A DNA stretch of 64,000 bases from Oxalobacteraceae bacterium (lineage in GTDB: Bacteria > Pseudomonadota > Gammaproteobacteria > Burkholderiales > Burkholderiaceae_D). Positions 57,751 to 64,000 of this stretch are shown here, one piece after another (within the stretch, counting starts at the first letter, position 1; each line of letters begins with the position of its first letter). The DNA is taken from contig JAUYNR010000006.1 of assembly GCA_030698225.1 (NCBI GenBank), positions 1 to 64,000 of the forward strand, given 5' to 3'. The translations under genes were made by a program, and so were the position numbers. A model generated the notes under the pieces. That model saw only the letters and a list, made by a program, of their open reading frames with translations, was not told the DNA's origin and did not search any database.

Positions 57751-59679
57751 ATGTCAGGCAATATCAAGCCGTTGCAGACCGAACCGGTGCCGGAACTGCT
57801 GACGGATCATGATATTTACCTGTTCAAGCAGGGCACGCATTTCCGCTTATACGACCGGCTCGGTTCACATCCGGTGGTGCAGGATGGGGTAACCGGCACC
57901 CGCTTCGGCGTATGGGCGCCGAATGCCGCGCACGTGTGCGTGATCGGTGAATTCAACGGCTGGGACAAGCAGGCACACCCGCTGGCATTGCGCGACGATA
58001 GCTCGGGCATCTGGCAGGGTTTCGTCGAGGGCGCCGGACACGGCGCCGCATACAAATATCATATCGTGTCGAAGCACAATGGCTTCCGGGTCGACAAGGG
58101 CGATCCGTTTGCATTCTGCTGGCAGCTGCCACCCGACACCGCATCGCGCATCTGGCAGCTCAACTACGAATGGGACGATGCCGAATGGATGCATGGCCGC
58201 CACGCAGCCAACGCGCTCGATGCGCCATTCTCCGTCTATGAATTGCATCTCGGCTCCTGGATGCGGGTGCCGGAAGAAGGCGGCCGCTTCCTCAGCTATC
58301 GCGAGATCGCGCCGCGCCTGGCCGCGTATCTGACGGAAATGGGCTTCACCCATGTCGAACTGATGCCGGTCACCGAGCATCCGTTTTACGGCTCGTGGGG
58401 CTACCAAACCACCGGCTACTTTGCGCCGACCGCCCGCTTTGGCGCGCCGGAGGATTTCATGTACCTGGTGGACCAGCTGCATCAGAACGGCATCGGGGTG
58501 ATTCTCGACTGGGTGCCGTCGCACTTTCCCAGCGACGAACACGGGCTCGCCTACTTCGACGGCACCAATCTGTACGAACATGCGGACCCCAGGCAGGGCT
58601 TCCATCCCGAATGGAGCAGCTACATTTTCAATTACGGCCGCAACGAAGTGCGCAATTTTCTCGCCAGCAGTGCGCTGTTCTGGCTGGAGAAATACCATCT
58701 GGACGGGCTGCGCGTGGACGCGGTGGCGTCGATGCTGTATCTCGATTACGCCCGCAAGCCGGACGAGTGGGTGCCGAACGTGCACGGCGGGCATGAAAAC
58801 CTGGCAGCGGTCAGCTTTCTGCGCGATCTCAATCTGGCGATCTATCGCGACCATCCCGACGTGCTGACCATCGCCGAGGAGTCGACCGCCTGGCCGGCGG
58901 TGTCCCGTCCGCTGTACCTGGGCGGGCTGGGTTTCGGGATGAAATGGAATATGGGGTGGATGCACGACACGCTGGCGTATTTTTCCAACGATCCGGTCAA
59001 CCGCAAGTATCACCAGGACCAGCTGACGTTCAGCATCTGGTATGCATTTACGGAAAACTTCGTGCTGCCGCTGTCACACGACGAAGTGGTGCACGGCAAA
59101 GGCGCTCTTATCGGCAAGATGCCCGGCGACAGCTGGCAGCAGTTTGCCAACCTGCGTTTGCTGTACGGATACATGTGGGCGCATCCGGGCAAGAAGCTGC
59201 TGTTCATGGGCTGCGAGTTCGGGCAGCGGCGCGAATGGCAGCACGAGGAAAGCCTGGAGTGGCACCTGCTGCAGTACCCGGAACATCACGGCCTGCGGCG
59301 CTGGGTGCAGGATCTCAACCACTTTTACCGCAGCGAGTCTGCGTTCCATGCGCTGGACTTTTCGGCGGACGGATTCGAATGGATCGATTGCAGCGATGCG
59401 CAGCACAGCGTGATGAGCTTCCTGCGCAAGGGCTTGAATCCGCAGGACAGCGTGCTGGTGGTGTGCAATTGCACGCCGGTGCCGCGCCATAACTATCGGG
59501 TCGGCGTGCCGCATGGCGGGTTCTGGCGCGAGCTGCTCAACAGCGATGCCGCGCCATATGGCGGCAGCGGTCAGGGCAATCTGGGTGGCGTCGAGGCGGC
59601 GCCGATTGCAGCGCATGGGCGCAGCCACTCGCTGATGCTGACGCTGCCGCCGCTGGCCGTCGCTTATTTCAAGACATAG
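57751..59679 (+). CDS. glgB: 1,4-alpha-glucan branching enzyme
   Basis: 642 residues from ATG 57751 (GGAGGAAGGG Shine-Dalgarno sequence). N-terminal CBM48 ([27 protein letters not shown]), then a GH13 barrel: [30 protein letters not shown] (nucleophile Asp), [11 protein letters not shown] (Glu), [11 protein letters not shown] (Asp), and the C-terminal beta domain. Slightly short relative to E. coli GlgB, missing the extra N1 domain. Adds alpha-1,6 branches. First gene of the glgB-glgE-treS cluster. Confidence 0.95.
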   Translation: MSGNIKPLQTEPVPELLTDHDIYLFKQGTHFRLYDRLGSHPVVQDGVTGTRFGVWAPNAAHVCVIGEFNGWDKQAHPLALRDDSSGIWQGFVEGAGHGAAYKYHIVSKHNGFRVDKGDPFAFCWQLPPDTASRIWQLNYEWDDAEWMHGRHAANALDAPFSVYELHLGSWMRVPEEGGRFLSYREIAPRLAAYLTEMGFTHVELMPVTEHPFYGSWGYQTTGYFAPTARFGAPEDFMYLVDQLHQNGIGVILDWVPSHFPSDEHGLAYFDGTNLYEHADPRQGFHPEWSSYIFNYGRNEVRNFLASSALFWLEKYHLDGLRVDAVASMLYLDYARKPDEWVPNVHGGHENLAAVSFLRDLNLAIYRDHPDVLTIAEESTAWPAVSRPLYLGGLGFGMKWNMGWMHDTLAYFSNDPVNRKYHQDQLTFSIWYAFTENFVLPLSHDEVVHGKGALIGKMPGDSWQQFANLRLLYGYMWAHPGKKLLFMGCEFGQRREWQHEESLEWHLLQYPEHHGLRRWVQDLNHFYRSESAFHALDFSADGFEWIDCSDAQHSVMSFLRKGLNPQDSVLVVCNCTPVPRHNYRVGVPHGGFWRELLNSDAAPYGGSGQGNLGGVEAAPIAAHGRSHSLMLTLPPLAVAYFKT

Positions 59680-59711
59680 CAACGGAATTGGAAACCGGAA
59701 GGACCGAAACC

Positions 59712-61721
59712 ATGTCTGTAGCACCACTGGACGAAGGCCGCAGACGCGCGGTAATCGAGAACCTGAAGCCGCAAGTCGATGGCGGGCGGTTCCCGATCAA
59801 GCGGGCTCAGGGCGAAGCGGTCGTGGTTGAGGTCGATGCGTTCGCCGACGGCCATGATGTGTTGCGCTGCCTGTTGCGTTGCCGTAATGAAAAAGATCCG
59901 GCATGGCTTGAGATGGATATGCGCGCGCTTGCGAATGACCGCTGGCGCGGGGAATTCACGGTCAGCGATATCGGCCGCTACCGCTACACGGTGACCGCCT
60001 GGGTCGATCATTTTCTTTCCTGGCGTCATGACTTTGCGCGCCGCACCGATCCCAGCGATATTGCAACCGCACTCCTGAGCGGGGCCGAATTGGTTGCTGC
60101 TGCCGCCCAGCGTGCCGGTGGCGACGATGCTGCCCGCCTGACAGCGCTGCACGCTGCGCTGGCGGGCGAAAACGCACTGGCGGAAAAGTCAGGCATTGCC
60201 CTGTCCGAAGAACTGGGCCGGCTGATGGCGCGCTATCCGGAGCGCGGCCTCGCCAGCGATTTTTCCAGCGAACATGGGCGCGAGCTGGTGGTCGTAGTCG
60301 AGCGCGCGCGCAGCCGCTTCAGCACCTGGTATGAAATGTTCCCGCGCTCCGCCGCGCCGCAGGCAGGCCGGCACGGCACCCTCAAGGATTGCGCGGCGCG
60401 GCTGCCGTACATCGCGGCGATGGGCTTCGATGTGCTGTACCTGCCGCCGCTGCACCCGGTCGGCCGCATCAACCGCAAGGGTCGCAACAACGTGCTGCAA
60501 GCGGATCCGGACGATGTCGGAAGCATCTGGGCGATAGGCGCAGCCGAAGGTGGCCACAAGGCGCTGCATCCCGAACTTGGCACGTTCGAAGATTTCCAGT
60601 CGCTGCTGGCGCAGGCGCGTGCGCTCGAAATCGAGATTGCGCTCGACATTGCCTTCCAGTGCGCACCCGATCACCCGTATGTGCAGCAGCATCCGGCCTG
60701 GTACCGGCACCGGCCGGACCGCAGCATCCAGTACGCGGAGAACCCGCCGAAGAAATATCAGGATATTTATCCGTTCGATTTCGAGAGCTCCGATTGGCTG
60801 GCGCTGTGGCAAGAGTTGAAGAGCATCGTGGAATTCTGGATAGCGCAAGGGGTTGCGATGTTTCGGGTTGACAACCCGCACACCAAGCCGTTTCCGTTCT
60901 GGGAATGGCTGATCGGCGAGATCAAACGCGATCATCCGGAAGTGATCTTCCTGTCCGAGGCGTTTACCCGGCCGAAGGTGATGCACCGGCTCGCCAAGCT
61001 CGGCTTCAGCCAGTCTTACACCTACTTTACATGGCGCAACACCAAACAAGAACTGATCGCGTATTTCACTGAACTCGCGCACAGCGAGGGTCGCGAATAC
61101 TTCAGGCCCAATTGCTGGCCGAACACGCCGGATATTCTCCCGGCCACCCTGCAATTCGGCGGCCGCCCCGCATTCATCGCGCGGCTGGTGCTGGCGGCAA
61201 CCCTGTGCAGCAACTACGGCATCTACGGACCCGCATATGAATTGATCGAGCGCAAACCGATAGCGCCGGACAGCGAAGAATATAAGGATTCGGAGAAGTA
61301 TCAGTTGCGTCACTGGGATCTGGCGCATCCGGACAGCCTCAGTGAGTTCATCGGGCGGGTGAACCGTATCCGGCGTGAAAACCCGGCGCTGCAGAACGAC
61401 TGGAACCTGTGTTTTCTGGCAGTGGATAACGACCAGATGCTTTGTTATGCCAAGGTCGGCGAGGACCTCTCCAACATTGTGATAGTGGTGGTCAACCTGG
61501 ATCCGCACCACCAGCAGAGCGGCTGGGTCGAATTGGACTTGGTCCAATTGAACATCCCTGAGGATGCCAGTTACCAGATGTACGATTTGCTGAGCGGCGC
61601 ATGCTATCTCTGGCACGGTCCGCGCAACTTCGTAATGCTTGATCCGGCAGTGACGCCGGCGCATGTTTTCCAGCTGCGCCGGCACCTGCGCACCGAGCAG
61701 GACTTCGATTACTTCAGGTGA
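59712..61721 (+). CDS. glgE: Alpha-1,4-glucan:maltose-1-phosphate maltosyltransferase
   Basis: 669 residues from ATG 59712 (GGAAGGA Shine-Dalgarno sequence). GlgE features: N-terminal domain with QGEAVVVEVDAFADGHD, then GH13_3 core ADFSSEHGRELVVVVERARSRFSTWYEMFPRS, PPLHPVGRINRKGRNN, VAMFRVDNPHTKPFPFWEWLI (nucleophile Asp), VIFLSEAFTRPKVM (Glu), and LQFGGRPAFIARLVLAATLCSNYGIYGPAYEL. Builds alpha-glucan from maltose-1-phosphate. Confidence 0.95.
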   Translation: MSVAPLDEGRRRAVIENLKPQVDGGRFPIKRAQGEAVVVEVDAFADGHDVLRCLLRCRNEKDPAWLEMDMRALANDRWRGEFTVSDIGRYRYTVTAWVDHFLSWRHDFARRTDPSDIATALLSGAELVAAAAQRAGGDDAARLTALHAALAGENALAEKSGIALSEELGRLMARYPERGLASDFSSEHGRELVVVVERARSRFSTWYEMFPRSAAPQAGRHGTLKDCAARLPYIAAMGFDVLYLPPLHPVGRINRKGRNNVLQADPDDVGSIWAIGAAEGGHKALHPELGTFEDFQSLLAQARALEIEIALDIAFQCAPDHPYVQQHPAWYRHRPDRSIQYAENPPKKYQDIYPFDFESSDWLALWQELKSIVEFWIAQGVAMFRVDNPHTKPFPFWEWLIGEIKRDHPEVIFLSEAFTRPKVMHRLAKLGFSQSYTYFTWRNTKQELIAYFTELAHSEGREYFRPNCWPNTPDILPATLQFGGRPAFIARLVLAATLCSNYGIYGPAYELIERKPIAPDSEEYKDSEKYQLRHWDLAHPDSLSEFIGRVNRIRRENPALQNDWNLCFLAVDNDQMLCYAKVGEDLSNIVIVVVNLDPHHQQSGWVELDLVQLNIPEDASYQMYDLLSGACYLWHGPRNFVMLDPAVTPAHVFQLRRHLRTEQDFDYFR

Positions 61722-61758
61722 GCAATTGCAGCCATGCATTGTGTATATCGGGAAAAAA

Positions 61759-61798
61759 CATGGTCCACGAAAAACACGAAAGGCACAAAAAAATGGGG
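61759..61798. repeat. CATGGTCCACGAAAAACACGAAAG repeat (copy 2)
   Basis: Matches the left arm at 38478 with few changes, including the following AATGGGGA. The facing right arm is absent here. Confidence 0.7.
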
Positions 61799-61831
61799 AT
61801 CGGTATTGCGACTCAGGTGTTCGGGCTGTAA

Positions 61832-61920
61832 CAATTGCATGGTGCAGTATATTTTTACAGGTAATAAAAATATGCGGTAAGTGGCATGAATATTAATATA
61901 CTCCGTGTTTTATGCAATTG
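61832..61920. repeat. AT-rich intergenic element, copy E (best preserved)
   Basis: Outer inverted repeats CAATTGCAT (61832-61840) and ATGCAATTG (61912-61920); inner inverted repeats AGTATAT and ATATACT. The core 61844-61910 aligns with copy D. Layout is like a small cruciform or MITE-type element. Confidence 0.7.
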
Positions 61921-61932
61921 TAGCAAGTTTTT

Positions 61933-62001
61933 GCAGGAGCGCACCCGGGCGCGAACACCGGTAGCGATGCGCAAGCCGGTCGCGCCCGGGTGCGCTCCTA
62001 C
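61933..62001. repeat. REP-like palindrome (copy 2)
   Basis: GCAGGAGCGCACCCGGGCGCGA ... GTCGCGCCCGGGTGCGCTCCTAC, the same arms as 46713-46780 with a different centre. Confidence 0.85.
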
Positions 62002-62066
62002 GGGACGGCGACCGCGCTCCTGACTGGCATGGCCGGACCGCGACTGACATCAGCAAGGTAGATCGA

Positions 62067-64000
62067 GTGAACAAGGCGTTCAAGAAGGCAACAGTGCTGA
62101 ACGATCCCGCTACCGCCGCGGCGGAAGCCTGGGCCAACGATCCGCTGTGGTACAAGGGCGCCATCATTTACGAGGTGCACGTCAAGGCATTCTTCGACAC
62201 CAATACCGATGGCATCGGGGACTTCAAGGGAATTACCGAGAAACTCGGCTACATCCGGGACCTCGGCGTGAATACGATCTGGCTGCTGCCGTTCTATCCG
62301 TCTCCGCTCAAGGATGACGGTTATGACATTGCAGACTATCGCAACGTGCATCCGGACTATGGGACCCGCAAGGATTTTGCGCTGTTTGTGCGGGAGGCGC
62401 ACCGCTACGGGCTGCGTGTAATCACGGAACTGGTCATCAATCACACCTCGATTGAGCATCCGTGGTTCCAGGCCGCGCGGCGGGCGCCACCCGGCTCATC
62501 CAAGCGCAATTTCTATGTCTGGAGCAATACCACCGACAAGTACGCAGGAACCCGCATCATTTTTACCGATGCCGAAAAATCCAACTGGGCTTGGGACGAG
62601 ATCGCGCAGGCCTATTACTGGCACCGCTTTTTTTCACACCAGGCGGACCTGAATTTCGACAATCCGAGCGTGCTCAAGGCGGTGATACGGGTGATGCGAT
62701 TCTGGCTGGACCTCGGGGTGGACGGCTTGCGACTGGACGCGATTCCCTACCTTTGCCTGCGCGAAGGCAGCAGCAACGAAAATTTGCCAGAAACCCACGC
62801 GGTATTGAAGCAGATCCGGGCGGTCATCGATGCGCATTATCAAAATCGCATGCTGCTGGCCGAAGCCAACCAGTGGCCGGAGGACGTGCGCGACTACTTC
62901 GGCGATGGCGACGAATGCCACATGGCATTCCATTTTCCATTGATGCCGCGCATCTACATGGCCATTGCGCAGGAGGACCGGCATCCAATCGTCGAAATCA
63001 TGCAGCAGACCCCGGATATTCCCGAAAATTGCCAGTGGGCGATCTTCCTGCGCAATCACGACGAACTGACGCTGGAGATGGTGACCAATAAGGAGCGCGA
63101 CTACATGTACCAGATGTACGCAGCCGACCCGCGCGCCCGTCTGAATCTCGGAATCCGGCGGCGGCTGGCACCTCTGATGGATAACGATCTCGACCGGATC
63201 AAGCTGATGAACAGCCTGTTGCTGTCCATGCCCGGCGCGCCGATTATCTATTATGGCGACGAGATCGGAATGGGCGACAACATCTATCTGGGTGACCGTG
63301 ACGGCGTACGCACGCCGATGCAATGGAGCCCGGACCGCAATGCCGGTTTCTCAAATGCCGATCCGCAGCGCCTGAGCCTGCCGCCTATCATGGACCCGGT
63401 ATACGGTTATCAGGCGGTGAATGTGGAAGCGCAGTTGCGCAGCCCATCATCGTTGCTGAACTGGATGCGGCGGGTGCTGGCAGTACGCAACGCGCACCAG
63501 GCGTTCGGACGCGGCAAGCTCGATTTCTTGCGCGCCAGCAACCGCAAGGTCCTCGCTTACCTGCGTGAGGATGGCGACGAAAGCTTTCTTTGCGTAGCGA
63601 ACCTTGCGCGCACCGCCCAAGCGGTGGAACTTGATTTGATGCGCCACCGCGGCAGTGTGCCAGTGGAGGTCATGGGGCGCACAGCCTTCCCGCCGATCGG
63701 CGAACTGCCCTATCTGCTGACAATGACAGGTCACGGCTTTTACTGGTTCCAGCTCACAAAGGGCGGCGAGGTGCCGGCCCGGCAAGAGGACCTCCTGATG
63801 CGCGAAACGCTGCCGGTGCTGGTGCTGTTCGACGGCTGGACCAGCCTGTTTCGCGATCGGGTGGTGCCATGGCGCATCGCTTTGGCCGAGAAGGTTCGGG
63901 CCCAGTTTGAATGCGAAGTGTTGCCGCGCTTCGTCAGCACCCAGCGCTGGTACGCGGCGAAAGGCGAGCCGCTGCGACGGCTGGCGCTGCTCGATTACGT
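62067..64000 (+). CDS. treS: Trehalose synthase fused to maltokinase (TreS-Mak), cut by the window end
   Basis: Open from GTG 62067 to the window end (644 codons seen, no stop). TreS part: WYKGAIIYEVHVKAFFDTNTDGIGDFKGITEKL, LVINHTSIEHPWFQAAR, DGLRLDAIPYL (nucleophile Asp), LLAEANQWPEDV (Glu), FLRNHDELTLEM (Asp). From about residue 600 the text changes to LFRDRVVPWRIALAEK...LPRFVSTQRWYAAKGEPLRRLALLDY, the start of a maltokinase cap domain. The fusion would turn trehalose into maltose and then maltose-1-phosphate, the GlgE substrate. Confidence 0.92.
   Translation, partial: MNKAFKKATVLNDPATAAAEAWANDPLWYKGAIIYEVHVKAFFDTNTDGIGDFKGITEKLGYIRDLGVNTIWLLPFYPSPLKDDGYDIADYRNVHPDYGTRKDFALFVREAHRYGLRVITELVINHTSIEHPWFQAARRAPPGSSKRNFYVWSNTTDKYAGTRIIFTDAEKSNWAWDEIAQAYYWHRFFSHQADLNFDNPSVLKAVIRVMRFWLDLGVDGLRLDAIPYLCLREGSSNENLPETHAVLKQIRAVIDAHYQNRMLLAEANQWPEDVRDYFGDGDECHMAFHFPLMPRIYMAIAQEDRHPIVEIMQQTPDIPENCQWAIFLRNHDELTLEMVTNKERDYMYQMYAADPRARLNLGIRRRLAPLMDNDLDRIKLMNSLLLSMPGAPIIYYGDEIGMGDNIYLGDRDGVRTPMQWSPDRNAGFSNADPQRLSLPPIMDPVYGYQAVNVEAQLRSPSSLLNWMRRVLAVRNAHQAFGRGKLDFLRASNRKVLAYLREDGDESFLCVANLARTAQAVELDLMRHRGSVPVEVMGRTAFPPIGELPYLLTMTGHGFYWFQLTKGGEVPARQEDLLMRETLPVLVLFDGWTSLFRDRVVPWRIALAEKVRAQFECEVLPRFVSTQRWYAAKGEPLRRLALLDY

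Larger units (their letters stand above)
61722..62066. other. Repeat-filled gap between glgE and treS
   Basis: 345 bp without a gene, holding three different dispersed repeats in sequence: the CCACGAAAAACACGAAAG repeat, AT-rich copy E and REP-like copy 2. Only about 65 bp remain upstream of the treS start. Confidence 0.8.

Noticed and set aside
1-64000. CRISPR arrays, tRNA or rRNA genes
   Set aside because: No regularly spaced direct repeats and no tRNA or rRNA sequence was recognised.

Overview
The window holds a Mu-type (transposable) prophage with no visible left end (about 1-36.4 kb), followed by about 27.6 kb of host chromosome. High GC, Burkholderiales-type Mu-like genes, a spu/pot polyamine cluster and a GlgE-pathway cluster suggest a betaproteobacterium, perhaps Oxalobacteraceae. 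This placement is inference; no rRNA or other marker gene is present.

Positions 1-140 carry the 3' end (domains V and VI) of a group II intron on the + strand. The prophage then has two divergent arms around a central switch at 27.65-27.73 kb. The switch pairs an S24-type repressor (+) with a Ner-like protein (-). The early operon runs leftward from Ner through a DUF3102 protein, a DDE transposase, a MuB-like ATPase, small unknown genes, an alpha/beta hydrolase, DUF3164 and gp16-like proteins to a Mor/C-family activator, and stops at an intrinsic terminator (18835-18857). Further left on the - strand lie the head protease, cement protein, capsid, gp35-37, sheath, tube, tail chaperones (with a programmed frameshift), tape measure, baseplate genes and two fibre genes. 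The right arm (+) carries lysozyme, holin-like and Rz/Rz1 genes, gp25/26-like genes, small and large terminase, portal, gpF and gpG.

Four copies of one promoter-like motif with fixed internal spacing precede the late transcription units on both arms. They are the probable targets of the single Mor/C protein. Splitting the Mu head module between opposite ends of the prophage is unusual and fits an inversion.

The chromosomal part contains a DEAD-box RNA helicase, an AI-2E-family permease, a FapA/DUF342 protein, a HEPN-MNT toxin-antitoxin-like pair and an MFS transporter. Next comes a polyamine cluster in the order of Pseudomonas spuABCDFGH plus an aldehyde dehydrogenase, interrupted between potG and potH by a DUF559 gene flanked by inverted hairpin repeats. 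It is followed by a SulP transporter with a UspA protein, and by glgB-glgE-treS/mak, which together make branched alpha-glucan from trehalose. The last gene runs off the window. Intergenic spaces in the chromosomal half are full of short dispersed repeats of at least five kinds.
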